A stretch of 64,000 nt of DNA from Prevotella sp. KH2C16 (GTDB taxonomy: Bacteria > Bacteroidota > Bacteroidia > Bacteroidales > Bacteroidaceae), in contig NZ_FOOW01000003.1 of assembly GCF_900113305.1 (NCBI RefSeq), positions 124,001 to 188,000 on the forward strand, given 5' to 3'. The notes beneath the pieces are model-generated. The model was not told where the DNA came from and ran no database searches. It worked only from the letters and a program-made list of their open reading frames with translations. The translations under genes were made by a program, and so were the position numbers. Positions 36,457 to 45,924 of this stretch are shown here, one piece after another (positions within the stretch are counted from its first letter, which is position 1; each line of letters opens with the position of its first letter).

Positions 36457-36542
36457 AGCCTGTTTGCCGCTTGCAGTCCGACAGAGAATTACAAGCCCGG
36501 TAATCGAAGCTTATTTTTCCTCCTCTGTCCGGGCTGCCAAGC

Positions 36543-37808
36543 CTACGGAATGAGCAGGGAGCTGTCGCCATAACTGAGGAAGCGGAAATCGTGGCTGAGC
36601 GCATAATCGTAAATACGGCGCCAGTCGCCTTTCACGAATGCGCTGACCAGAAGAAGCAGCGTGCTCTGTGGCTGGTGGAAATTAGTAATGAGCGCCTTCA
36701 CTATCTTATAGGTATAGCCGGGAGCGATGATAATCTGGGTGCTGCCGTGCAAGGCCTCCAAGCCGTTAGCGTCAAGATAGTCCAGAATATTCTGAATGGC
36801 TTGCTGCCTGCTCACAGCCCTGCCCTCCACGAGCACCAGCCCCTTTTCGTCGTGCGGTAGGTCGTAAGCCTCCCATTGGGTAACATGCAGGTCCTCCTCG
36901 GAAGCCGCGGGATGGAGCTGCAACTTTACACCTATATAATACAGGCTTTCCAGTGTCCGTACACTGGTAGTACCCACGGCTATGGCCTGGCAGTCGTGGC
37001 TGAGCAGACGCTCGAAAGTGTGCCTGTGCACGACAATATACTCGCTGTGCATCTCATGAGCCTCTATCTCCACGCTCTTCACGGGCTTGAAGGTGCCCGC
37101 CCCTACATGGAGCGTGAGCTCGTCGCGCTCAATGCCCTTTTTGTCGAGTTCTGCAAGCACGGCGTCAGTAAAGTGAAGCCCCGCCGTAGGGGCGGCAACA
37201 GAGCCCTTGATCTTACTGTAGACCGTCTGGTAAGAAGTTTTATCGCTCTCCTGGGTCTCGCGATTCAAGTAAGGAGGGATAGGCAGTTCGCCCACGGCCT
37301 CAAGTATTTCGGCAAAGCTGACATCGGTGGAGTCCCAGTCGAAGTCCACCCAATAATTCGTGCCTGTGGCACTATGGGTGCTACGCCCGCGCGACATCCG
37401 GGCAGAAAGAGTGAAATCATGCCCCTTGATGGAGAACCTGCGGTGCAACGCCCCCTCCTTCCACTTCTTGAGATTACCCACCATGCACAGCCACGAGCAA
37501 TGCCCGCGCATCTGAAACATCTGCTCGTAGTCGACAGGATCAGCAGGTTCCATCAGGAAAACTTCAATTAAGGCTCCCGTATCTTTACGGAAGTGGATGC
37601 GCGCCTGAATGACCCGTGTATTGTTCATCACCATCAATGCCCCCGTCGGGAGATGCTTGGGAAGGTTGTAGAAGACATCCTCGCCCACCTCGCCATGCTT
37701 ATAGAGCAGCAACTTGCTATGGTCGCGCCGGGCAATGGGGAACTTGGCTATCCGCTCATCTGGAAGCGGATAGTTATAATCAGAAATCTGTATATGCTTT
37801 GTATCCAT
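36543..37808 (-). CDS. queA: tRNA preQ1(34) S-adenosylmethionine ribosyltransferase-isomerase
   Basis: QueA transfers and rearranges the ribosyl part of SAM onto preQ1 in tRNA, making epoxyqueuosine. The 421-residue protein has YPLPDERIAKFPIARRDHSKLL at the start, NNTRVIQARIHFRK, PTAGLHFTDAVL and ALITNFHQPQSTLLLLVSAF. It is longer than the E. coli enzyme (about 356), as in many Bacteroidetes. It follows the PAP2 gene by 47 bases with no -7 box between, so it may be read from the Bat operon. Confidence 0.95.
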   Translation of the reverse strand: MDTKHIQISDYNYPLPDERIAKFPIARRDHSKLLLYKHGEVGEDVFYNLPKHLPTGALMVMNNTRVIQARIHFRKDTGALIEVFLMEPADPVDYEQMFQMRGHCSWLCMVGNLKKWKEGALHRRFSIKGHDFTLSARMSRGRSTHSATGTNYWVDFDWDSTDVSFAEILEAVGELPIPPYLNRETQESDKTSYQTVYSKIKGSVAAPTAGLHFTDAVLAELDKKGIERDELTLHVGAGTFKPVKSVEIEAHEMHSEYIVVHRHTFERLLSHDCQAIAVGTTSVRTLESLYYIGVKLQLHPAASEEDLHVTQWEAYDLPHDEKGLVLVEGRAVSRQQAIQNILDYLDANGLEALHGSTQIIIAPGYTYKIVKALITNFHQPQSTLLLLVSAFVKGDWRRIYDYALSHDFRFLSYGDSSLLIP

Positions 37809-37855
37809 TTACTGTTTGAATCTTATCTCTCACTCATTACAATCCATGGAAGAGC

Positions 37856-38545
37856 TTATCCCACAATTGCAAACACCATGCTGCATATTAATGTAAATGC
37901 CATTACCGTTATGACAACATCTGCATCAGAGAGCGCATAGCCCGTACGGGTGTATTGGGACGAGACATAGTTGAGTCCCGGACTTATTTTGAAATAAACC
38001 TTATGCCAAACAAAATAAGCAATAAGGCCTGACACCGCCCCCCACAGGAATCCGACAAGGATATCCGAAGGATAATGCACACCGAGATAAAGACGGGTAT
38101 AGCCGTTTAGCAATGCCCAGGCGATAATAAAGAAATTAAACACCTTGTCTCTGACCAAAAGGCTGAGAAACACGGCCAAAGACATTGTGTTGGCCGCATG
38201 GGCAGAGAAGAACGAATAGCCCGTACCACGAGTATCGAGTAAGTCGAGATGGTCCATGACAAGCGGATCATATGAGGGACGAAGGCGCGCAAAGAGAGGC
38301 TTCACTATGCCATCAGCCATCCCGTCGGCCAGCAAGATGCACAAAAACAAGCAGCCGATAGTGAGGAATATCTGCTCCATCGTCTCATTATTCTTTATCA
38401 CCATGTAAAGCAACGCCAGATAGAGCGGAATCCAGGTAAGCCCATCGGTAAGGGCAGCCATCATGCCATCCAGAAAAAGGGAGTCGCTGCCATTGAAGAA
38501 TTGCAGCAAGGTCTGGTCTATTCCTATGGGAAATGCATGCGTCAT
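37856..38545 (-). CDS. PAP2-family membrane phosphatase
   Basis: The 229-residue protein has five to six membrane helices. The three phosphatase motifs are KPLFARLRP, SFFSAHAANT (in place of PSGH) and YTRLYLGVHYPSDILVG. Relatives dephosphorylate undecaprenyl pyrophosphate, lipid A or phosphatidyl lipids, so the substrate is a guess. It lies only 3 bases after the fused batD-batE gene, so it is probably co-transcribed. Confidence 0.85.
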   Translation of the reverse strand: MTHAFPIGIDQTLLQFFNGSDSLFLDGMMAALTDGLTWIPLYLALLYMVIKNNETMEQIFLTIGCLFLCILLADGMADGIVKPLFARLRPSYDPLVMDHLDLLDTRGTGYSFFSAHAANTMSLAVFLSLLVRDKVFNFFIIAWALLNGYTRLYLGVHYPSDILVGFLWGAVSGLIAYFVWHKVYFKISPGLNYVSSQYTRTGYALSDADVVITVMAFTLICSMVFAIVG

Positions 38546-38548
38546 TGG

Positions 38549-41179
38549 CTAAATCTCTTCTATCTGATTCGTCAATATCCAGCCTTCACGCCCATCGGCA
38601 AGATGAATGCCTCGCCACTCCTGCATGCTCTTATCGGTAATATCAACCCGGGTTCCTTCATGAATGACAAAGTCGTCAGTTCCGCCTTTAGAAGGGGTTT
38701 TCTTTACATTCACCGCAGGAGCAATCACGATAGCCCCACTACGATTTCCAAGGGCAGCCTTCTGCTGATAGGCGAAGATATTACTTAGAATGAAAATGAG
38801 AAAAAAGATGACTGACCCGAAGAAACCCACCTTGCGGAGCAACATCCGTGAAGCAAAAAGATAGGATAAAAAGAGAACAAGAGCCAGGATGATGCAAGCC
38901 AAACCAACATACGCCCAATGGTCTACACTCGTGAAATTAACCGCGGAGCGATACCAGGTTACAAAGAACATCTCACTCTCCGGTGTTATCTTATCAATGG
39001 TCTTGCTTCGGGCAAACTGTAAATTAAAGTTTATATCCTCATTACCTGGCGAAAGCATGTGGGCCCGCTCATAGGCCAGTACGGCCTGAGTAATGTTGTC
39101 CGTACGGAAATAAGCATTGCCAAGATTATAATACAGTTCTGGTGAAACACCCTTCTTCAGCAATTCACTATACTCCTTGATTGCCTGTTGGTAATTGCCG
39201 GTCTTGTAAAGCTGGTCGGCACTCTGCTTCGTAATACTGCCAAAGAGCGTACCAGGGAAAAGCATCATCCCCCCAAAAAGCAGAATCACCATATTCAACT
39301 TCGTTGATGTCTTCTTCTTTTTCATCACATTTTCTATCTCCATGATAGCTGTCATGGCCAACTCAAAAGTCTTATTCATATTGCCTGATGCATCACCTGG
39401 GGCATAGCGCATGAATTCACACTCATCAAGGGCATCGATAAACTTGCCGACAGTAAGTTCGTCAACTTGATGACTTGAGAGATTTTCCGCGATATTATCA
39501 CGAGAAAGTTTCTCGACAGGCATATTCAACTTATCTCCCACATATCCCCAAAGGGCACGAAGAACCTCGTCGTAGAACTCACTCTGCTGTCCTCGCAGCA
39601 TAAGCTGGTTGGCCTTCTTCAGGCGTTTTGTAGCCACCTTGCTGGCTTTTTTGCCGCGCACGGCCACGATATCGGAATTTTCAATCGCACGCTTGCGGAA
39701 AATAATAAGCAGGGCGATGAATGCAATCAGTGGAATAAGCAAACTTATCCAATAAGCCGTACTCCCAAAGAAAAAGCTATCCACGGCATGCAGAGAACTA
39801 TTTCCCGTCATGATTCCATGAATATCCTTATCCTGCTGATCTGCATAATCAGCCATATTGGCTGCCTTGCCATTACCCGGGGCAACCTCAATGGTAAACG
39901 GCTTCGTCTTCAATGTCTTATAAGCATTTGCCGATGTATCATAATAGCTCAGCTCCACAGGGGGAATTTCATATTTCCCCTGATTGCGAGGCACGGCAAG
40001 AATGTCGTAAATCATATTTCCCTCAACACCATTTGCCGTAAGTTTGGTCTTGTCGGTAACCTTAGCGTCATACTTGTCAAAGTCTTTGGGGAACTGGACA
40101 ACAGGCTGTTTGATAAGCTTTAGATTTCCGGTTCCGCCAATTACTATACGCAAATTGACTGGATCACCAGCCTGGACACTGGTCTTATCTATCTGGGCAG
40201 AGATATTAAATCTGCCCACTCCACCCGAAAATCCAGCAGGACGCTCGGGAAGAGGATCAACCTGAACCGTAATACTGGGTGCAACAATGTCGCGCTTCAC
40301 TTCTATATATCCCGAGCCTCCATTAAAAAAGGCTTCAAACGGATCGACCGCACGGTTCTCCTGAACAACGATGCCATGGAAAGTAATGCTCGGAATTTCC
40401 AACTTACCCGTCATCTGGGGATACATCACATATTGGCTCCAAGTAACACACCGGTAATTCCGGCCATTCACATTCTCTATATGGAAACTCTTCTGTTGGG
40501 GAAGCTTTACCTCTTGAGTATGAAAACCTGTAAGGTCAGGCATCTTACCTTCAAGCTGAGTAAGGTCCAACAAGGTATACACCTTATAGGTAAGCAGGAT
40601 TGGCTCCTGCTCATGGACATGTCTTTTATTGGCACTTACTTTAATAAAAAGATCGTTGCCCGAGATCCTTGAACCTGCGCTACGCATCTGTGGGCGATCT
40701 TCTTCGTGCATGCGGGGAGCAGAATTGCCACTTGTCTGAGCATGACCGGAAATGACTACCTTGCGCGCTTGTGAAGAAATAGACTTACCTCCTATCCGCA
40801 CATGGGCTGGCGGAATGGTGAATGTTCCATTTTGGTTGGCATAGAGAGTATAAGTGTAAGTGATAGAAGAAGAAGAACTTGTATGACCATTAATCATCTG
40901 ATAACTCGATTGCTGAGAGGTGTAAGGCCCGGCTATCACCTCCACCTCTTCTGTACTTTTAAGCCCAGAGCGGAAATCCTCTACATCCCGCGTATTCACG
41001 GTATAAGATATTCGAAAATTCTCTCCTACCGAAACACGCGAAGGAGCAGACACCAAGACTTGCTGCGCCTTAATAAAAGAAGGGAGGAGCAACAAGAGGA
41101 ATAATGAAAGACTGTACATCCTTCCCTGAGAAGGATGTAAGGCCATATTCCGTATATCTGTCAATCTTCTATTTTTCAT
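38549..41179 (-). CDS. batD-batE: Fused BatD-BatE aerotolerance protein
   Basis: This 876-residue frame carries two proteins normally encoded separately. Residues about 21-618 are BatD: signal peptide (to about 39), beta-sandwich repeats (VLVSAPSRVSVGENFRI, DKTSVQAGDPVNLRIVIGGTG), a membrane helix (476-494) and a cytoplasmic part ending IMEIENV. Residues 619-876 are BatE. They begin with an intact signal-peptide-like segment (MKKKKTSTKLN then VILLFGGMMLFPG), followed by TPR repeats (about 655-715), two helices (754-775, 785-803) and an SH3-like end (VNVKKTPSKGGTDDF). The BatE Met codon is at 39325-39323. There is no stop at the junction. Topology still works: the old signal peptide would carry the chain back across the membrane. 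Bat proteins are linked to aerotolerance in Bacteroides. Confidence 0.85.
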   Translation of the reverse strand: MKNRRLTDIRNMALHPSQGRMYSLSLFLLLLLPSFIKAQQVLVSAPSRVSVGENFRISYTVNTRDVEDFRSGLKSTEEVEVIAGPYTSQQSSYQMINGHTSSSSSITYTYTLYANQNGTFTIPPAHVRIGGKSISSQARKVVISGHAQTSGNSAPRMHEEDRPQMRSAGSRISGNDLFIKVSANKRHVHEQEPILLTYKVYTLLDLTQLEGKMPDLTGFHTQEVKLPQQKSFHIENVNGRNYRCVTWSQYVMYPQMTGKLEIPSITFHGIVVQENRAVDPFEAFFNGGSGYIEVKRDIVAPSITVQVDPLPERPAGFSGGVGRFNISAQIDKTSVQAGDPVNLRIVIGGTGNLKLIKQPVVQFPKDFDKYDAKVTDKTKLTANGVEGNMIYDILAVPRNQGKYEIPPVELSYYDTSANAYKTLKTKPFTIEVAPGNGKAANMADYADQQDKDIHGIMTGNSSLHAVDSFFFGSTAYWISLLIPLIAFIALLIIFRKRAIENSDIVAVRGKKASKVATKRLKKANQLMLRGQQSEFYDEVLRALWGYVGDKLNMPVEKLSRDNIAENLSSHQVDELTVGKFIDALDECEFMRYAPGDASGNMNKTFELAMTAIMEIENVMKKKKTSTKLNMVILLFGGMMLFPGTLFGSITKQSADQLYKTGNYQQAIKEYSELLKKGVSPELYYNLGNAYFRTDNITQAVLAYERAHMLSPGNEDINFNLQFARSKTIDKITPESEMFFVTWYRSAVNFTSVDHWAYVGLACIILALVLFLSYLFASRMLLRKVGFFGSVIFFLIFILSNIFAYQQKAALGNRSGAIVIAPAVNVKKTPSKGGTDDFVIHEGTRVDITDKSMQEWRGIHLADGREGWILTNQIEEI

Positions 41180-41237
41180 CGATTTCTATATTCTAAATTT
41201 CAATTCCGCCTCCATGCGGCATCTACTATACATAAGC

Positions 41238-41915
41238 CTACCAGTTCTTCTGAAGTTGCCTTTTCTGTGGCTGGCGCATCTTTTCTTTCATGCGCTGTTG
41301 AGTAGCTTTTTCCTCCTGCATGGCAGCATTCAGAAGTTGCTCGGCATTCTCCTTGCTCATCTGTTCCTTCGGGGACTGCTGCTTAGAACTTTGCTCTTGC
41401 TTTTCCTGCTGTTGCTTCTGCTGTTTCTTTTTGTCCTTGTTTTTATCATTTTTATTGCTCTGTCCGCCACCCTCTTGCTGTTGTTGTTTCTGCTGGCGTT
41501 TACAGAGGGCAAGGTTATAGCGTGTCTCATCGTCAGCAGGATTGTTGCGAAGACTTTCCTCGTAAGCCTTGATGGCTTCGGCAAACATCTGGTGCCGTTG
41601 ACAAATTACGCCCATATTATGATATATTTTTGCCTTGCGTATTTTCCCCTGTTCTATTTTCGCCGCGTTTTCATATTGTACAATGGCTGCGGAGTCCTTG
41701 TTCTGCATCATAAGGGCGCAGCCGAGGTTATAGAGCGCCTGGGGATTGGAAGTGTTTTTGGACAGGGCTTTCCTGTATTCCACCTCTGCCTTGTCAAAAG
41801 CTTGCTGGCGATAGAGGCGATTCCCCTGACGGACAAACGCCCGATCGCTCTGTGCATTGACGCTGAGTGCTGCCATGCAGGCAAAGGACAAAACTATATA
41901 TCTCAAAAACTTCAT
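41238..41915 (-). CDS. batC: BatC TPR protein
   Basis: The 225-residue protein has a signal peptide (to about 21, SVNAQ), then TPR repeats (YNLGCALMMQNKDSAAIVQYENAAKI, YHNMGVICQRHQMFAEAIKAYEESLRNNP), then a low-complexity tail of Gln, Lys and Glu from about residue 140. It overlaps batB by ATGA. It probably acts as a periplasmic adaptor for the von Willebrand proteins BatA and BatB. Confidence 0.88.
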   Translation of the reverse strand: MKFLRYIVLSFACMAALSVNAQSDRAFVRQGNRLYRQQAFDKAEVEYRKALSKNTSNPQALYNLGCALMMQNKDSAAIVQYENAAKIEQGKIRKAKIYHNMGVICQRHQMFAEAIKAYEESLRNNPADDETRYNLALCKRQQKQQQQEGGGQSNKNDKNKDKKKQQKQQQEKQEQSSKQQSPKEQMSKENAEQLLNAAMQEEKATQQRMKEKMRQPQKRQLQKNW

Positions 41916-42934
41916 TTCTTCTTAAACAATTTTATATTCTTCAGAAGCGGATTCTTTGACTCCAAAACCAGCACTTCAAGAATGAGCAACAGAACGGCAA
42001 GGATTCCAAAGGCTTGAAACTGCTCATTATATTCACTGTAGACTACGCTGCTGGTATCTCCTTTTTGCAACTTGGCAAGTTGGTCATTGAGCTTTTCCTG
42101 GGCGTCGGAGGTATTATCAACATGAATATAAGTTCCACTCCCAGCCTTGGCCACCTCTTGGCACATCTGTTCATTAAGGGCCGACATAACGGTCTGCCCA
42201 TCTCTATCTTTCATATATCCTCCACTCCCCGTGGGAATTGGGCTCCCTTTAGGATCGCCTACTCCAAGAATAAAGACATTGATGCCTTTCTTCTTGGCTT
42301 CTTTCGCAGCCTCAACGCCGCCTCCCTCATGATCTTCCCCATCGGTAATGACAATAATAGCACGCCCTACTTTATCCTGCTGTGTGAAACTCTTCATGGA
42401 GAGGTTGATGGCACGGGCAATGTCCGTACCCTGGGTTGCAATCAGCGAAGGATCGATATTCTGAAGAAACATCTTCGCTGAAACATAATCACTAGTAATC
42501 GGCAACTGCACAAAAGCATCCCCGGCAAAGACCACAAGACCAATCTTATCATTAGTGAAGTTATCAACGAGATTTTCAACGAGCAGTTTACTCTTGTCCA
42601 AACGGGACGGAACCACATCCTCCGCGCGCATAGAATTTGATATGTCCAAGGCTATAATGGTCTCTATGCCATTGCGCTTTTCGTGAGAAATCTTACTTCC
42701 CATCTGTGGGCGGGCAAGCATGAGGACAAGCAAAGCCAAAACAGCAAGCAGCAGACCAAACTTAACCATTGGACGGACTCTCGACACATCAGGCATCAAC
42801 AATTTAAGAAGCTCTGCGTCGCCAAGCAAACGAAACTGTCTCTTCCTGCGTCGCCAGACCAGAAACCTAATCAATACCAATATAGGTATGATAAGCAACA
42901 GCCAGAGATATATGGGATTTTCAAATCTGAACAT
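41912..42934 (-). CDS. batB: BatB von Willebrand factor A membrane protein
   Basis: The 340-residue protein has two N-terminal helices (about 8-25 and 60-76), a VWA domain (about 90-290) with the metal-site motif ALDISNSMRAED, then Thr and Asp (TQGTDIA, ITDGEDHEGG), and a C-terminal helix. Its ATG overlaps the batA stop by one base (TAATG). It is likely to work as a pair with BatA. Confidence 0.92.
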   Translation of the reverse strand: MFRFENPIYLWLLLIIPILVLIRFLVWRRRKRQFRLLGDAELLKLLMPDVSRVRPMVKFGLLLAVLALLVLMLARPQMGSKISHEKRNGIETIIALDISNSMRAEDVVPSRLDKSKLLVENLVDNFTNDKIGLVVFAGDAFVQLPITSDYVSAKMFLQNIDPSLIATQGTDIARAINLSMKSFTQQDKVGRAIIVITDGEDHEGGGVEAAKEAKKKGINVFILGVGDPKGSPIPTGSGGYMKDRDGQTVMSALNEQMCQEVAKAGSGTYIHVDNTSDAQEKLNDQLAKLQKGDTSSVVYSEYNEQFQAFGILAVLLLILEVLVLESKNPLLKNIKLFKKK

Positions 42935-43932
42935 TACGGTATTCTTCTTAATATTGTTGTACGCAATAAGATTTCTAGTAAAAGAACAACGATAGCTGCA
43001 ATGGCAAAAGGCTGATAGGCCTCATGCCATTTAGAGAATTTCTTTACATCAATCTTGCTCTTTTCCAGTTTGTCTATGTCCTTATAAATCTTCTTGAGCT
43101 CAGCATTGTTAGTTGCACGATAAAAGTTTCCCTCGGTTGTCGCAGCAATATTACTGAGTGTCTTGGTATCGATTTCCACGGGAATGTTCACATATTGAAC
43201 CCCGCCAGCGACGGGCATCGGATACGGAGCGACCTTGTTCGTGCCCACTCCAATAGTATAGACACGAATACCAAGGCTTTTCGCAATCTGAGCAGCCGTC
43301 ATCGGCGAGATATCTCCCATGTTGTTTGAACCATCGGTAAGCAAGATGACAACCTTACTCTTCGCCTTCGACTCCTTTAGCCGACTTACGGCATTGGCCA
43401 GTCCCATTCCTACTGCCGTTCCATCTTGAATCAAGCCTCGGGCGGCAATATCGGTACGGACATTGCGAAGCAGATTGATCAGTGAAGAATGGTCAGTGGT
43501 CATGGGACACTGGGTAAACGATTCACCAGCAAAAATCGTTAAACCAATATTATCGTCAGGCCGGTCAGAGATGAATTCAGATGCCACATCCTTGGCAGCC
43601 TCCATACGGTTGGGCTTCAAATCCTCGGCAAGCATTGAGGTCGATACATCCATTGCAAGCATAATGTCTATACCCTCGGCTGTCCGCTGATCCCATGCAT
43701 TATGAGTCTGAGGACGAGCCAGTACAATAATCACGAGCGTGAAACAAATGCATCGAAGTATCATAGGGAGGTCGATAATGCGCATACGCCAACTCTTTGG
43801 CGCATACTGATAAGTGTAGGTATCACTCATCTGCATCGTCGGCTCATTCTTTTTCCGATAGAGGAAATACCATAGTATATATGGTATCAGCAAGAGCAAT
43901 AGCAAAAAGTATTCTTTACTTGCAAATTCCAT
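42934..43932 (-). CDS. batA: BatA von Willebrand factor A membrane protein
   Basis: The 332-residue protein has helices at about 9-25 and 55-72, then a VWA domain with a complete metal site (AMDVSTSMLAED, GTAVGMG, LLTDGSNNMG), and a C-terminal helix. With MoxR, DUF58 and BatB-E it forms an envelope complex. It is one base after the preceding gene. Confidence 0.92.
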   Translation of the reverse strand: MEFASKEYFLLLLLLIPYILWYFLYRKKNEPTMQMSDTYTYQYAPKSWRMRIIDLPMILRCICFTLVIIVLARPQTHNAWDQRTAEGIDIMLAMDVSTSMLAEDLKPNRMEAAKDVASEFISDRPDDNIGLTIFAGESFTQCPMTTDHSSLINLLRNVRTDIAARGLIQDGTAVGMGLANAVSRLKESKAKSKVVILLTDGSNNMGDISPMTAAQIAKSLGIRVYTIGVGTNKVAPYPMPVAGGVQYVNIPVEIDTKTLSNIAATTEGNFYRATNNAELKKIYKDIDKLEKSKIDVKKFSKWHEAYQPFAIAAIVVLLLEILLRTTILRRIP

Positions 43933-43933
43933 T

Positions 43934-45010
43934 TTAGTTCACTAATTGATAAGCACTGTAAATGACATATACCAGTAATGCCACGACACTGACCGCAATA
44001 ATGCAGATGGCTGCCAGAATAGCCATACGGGATTTCCGACTCCGCTTTGCTTCCTCGGTAATTTGAGGAATAATGCGCTCTTCAGTCGGCTGTCCCTCGA
44101 GTTTCGTCCCGTCAATGAAATTTATAGCATTCACAAGGTTGAGATCGTTTTCGTTAATCAGCGACTGGTATTTGGCAAACTTCACAAGGTCCGCTGTCTG
44201 GAACAACTCTCTCAATTCGTTTATCATCGTCTGGTCGCCGTTTTGTTGTAAATGCTCTATAATTTCAGACGAGGTCATCTCCATGGCATTGAAGCCAAAA
44301 CGCTCGTTGATATAGCGGCGCAAGGTATCCGTCAGCTGCGTGTAATAAGTCTTCTGATCTTCCGAACGCTGCAAATGTTCTGCCTTTATTCTATCGATTG
44401 CATTAAGGGCCTTTTGGTGTGGAAGGATTTTTTTCACAATACGGACTTTTGCAATAACAGGCTTGTTCTGTTTCAATCTCACAAAGAGATAGACAGCTAA
44501 CACGCATAAGATCAGCAGAAAGACGCTCAACCAGAAAATACAGCTCCACTCATTCCACATAAAGGGATTATCCTGTACATCCTTAGGAGGGAAGAACTGG
44601 TTAGGGTGTAGCGTATCCACATCCACCGTTATCACCTTCAATGCCGAAGTATTCCCCGTATAGGTTTTGCCATTCACCTTAACCTTTATTCCCGGAATCG
44701 GATAAAGCTTCTCGTCGAAAGAGGTTATGGTGAAAGCCTTAGTTACAGCCATAAGATTATTGTCAAGATTAGCTGTATCGGCATTTGAGGCTTCCAACAC
44801 CTCTACTCCCGGCGTAATATATTGAGAGGGCTTAAACTCTGGCCATTGGATGCGGGCTCCTTTCGGTGCGGTAACTTTTACAGAGAGATGCGCCTGCTGT
44901 CCGATAAGGATCCCTATAGAATCTATCTGCTGCTCTACTGATATCTGGGCTGTTGCCGTAAGACTACATACCACACAGAACAAACTGATTATATTTCGTA
45001 ACATTCTCAT
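43934..45010 (-). CDS. Bat-operon membrane protein of unknown function
   Basis: The 358-residue protein has a signal peptide (to about 22, TATAQ), a periplasmic beta-sandwich part (about 23-150, QQAHLSVKVTAPKGARIQWPEF), a membrane helix (about 158-180), a cytoplasmic helical part similar to DUF4381-type linkers (KALNAIDRIKAEHL, TLRRYINERFGFNAMEMTSSEI), and a last helix near the C-terminus. It sits in the usual place between the DUF58 gene and batA. The N-terminal part resembles BatD, so it may be a distant BatD relative. Confidence 0.75.
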   Translation of the reverse strand: MRMLRNIISLFCVVCSLTATAQISVEQQIDSIGILIGQQAHLSVKVTAPKGARIQWPEFKPSQYITPGVEVLEASNADTANLDNNLMAVTKAFTITSFDEKLYPIPGIKVKVNGKTYTGNTSALKVITVDVDTLHPNQFFPPKDVQDNPFMWNEWSCIFWLSVFLLILCVLAVYLFVRLKQNKPVIAKVRIVKKILPHQKALNAIDRIKAEHLQRSEDQKTYYTQLTDTLRRYINERFGFNAMEMTSSEIIEHLQQNGDQTMINELRELFQTADLVKFAKYQSLINENDLNLVNAINFIDGTKLEGQPTEERIIPQITEEAKRSRKSRMAILAAICIIAVSVVALLVYVIYSAYQLVN

Positions 45011-45023
45011 TTCACCAACCTAC

Positions 45024-45896
45024 TTAGTTTCCCCGCCGGGCAAATAACAACATCATTGAACGGACATAATCCTCATTCGTCGCTATTGAGATCCAGTCGA
45101 CTTTGCTCTTGGCAAAAATCTGATTAAGAGACTCCTCACGCTCCACCCAGTAGCGAGTATGAGCCTGACGAAGCTTCTTACTGGATGTATCGATTATCAT
45201 CTCATGGCCGGTCTCCGCATCGCGAACTTTCATCAAGCCTACATCAGGCAGTCTCCTTGCCAAAGGATCATACACTTGAATAGCAACCAGGTCATGTTTC
45301 TGGTTCGCAATCTGAACTCGCTGAAGAAAATCTTCACGGCTATAGAAGTCGCTCAAAATGAAAGCCGTACAGCGACGCTTCATAACTCTCGTCAAGTACT
45401 CTATAGCCATTCCCACATCAGTCTTCTTGCTCTGGGGCTCAAAATCGAGCATCTCACGGATAATGTAAAGAATATGCTTGCGTCCTTTCTTTGGTGGAAT
45501 ATACTTCTCTATACGGTCAGAGAAAAAGATGACTCCAATTTTATCATTGTTCTGGATAGCCGAGAAAGCCAGCGTGGAAGCAATTTCCGTGGCCATATCG
45601 CGCTTCATCTGTCGGTTTGTTCCAAAGTCGAGAGAGCCAGAAACATCAATGAGGAGCATCACCGTAAGTTCCCGTTCTTCCTCAAAGATTTTTACATAGG
45701 GGCGATGGAAACGAGCCGTAACATTCCAGTCGATATCACGGACATCATCGCCGAACTGATACTCACGCACCTCAGAGAAAGCCATACCACGCCCCTTAAA
45801 GGCAGAGTGGTATTGCCCTGCAAAGATATTCTGGCTCAGTCCACGGGTCTTGATCTCGATTTTTCTGACTTTCTTTAGTATTTCAGATGTTTCCAT
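45024..45896 (-). CDS. DUF58 domain protein
   Basis: The 290-residue cytoplasmic protein has YHSAFKGRGMAFSEVREYQFGDDVRDIDWNV, the hallmark of DUF58, followed by a VWA-like part (MLLIDVSGSLDFG). DUF58 proteins pair with MoxR ATPases to assemble or activate VWA complexes. It lies between moxR and the Bat genes, 28 bases after moxR. Confidence 0.92.
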   Translation of the reverse strand: METSEILKKVRKIEIKTRGLSQNIFAGQYHSAFKGRGMAFSEVREYQFGDDVRDIDWNVTARFHRPYVKIFEEERELTVMLLIDVSGSLDFGTNRQMKRDMATEIASTLAFSAIQNNDKIGVIFFSDRIEKYIPPKKGRKHILYIIREMLDFEPQSKKTDVGMAIEYLTRVMKRRCTAFILSDFYSREDFLQRVQIANQKHDLVAIQVYDPLARRLPDVGLMKVRDAETGHEMIIDTSSKKLRQAHTRYWVEREESLNQIFAKSKVDWISIATNEDYVRSMMLLFARRGN

Positions 45897-45924
45897 CTTC
45901 AGACTCTATTTCTTTTCCGAATGC

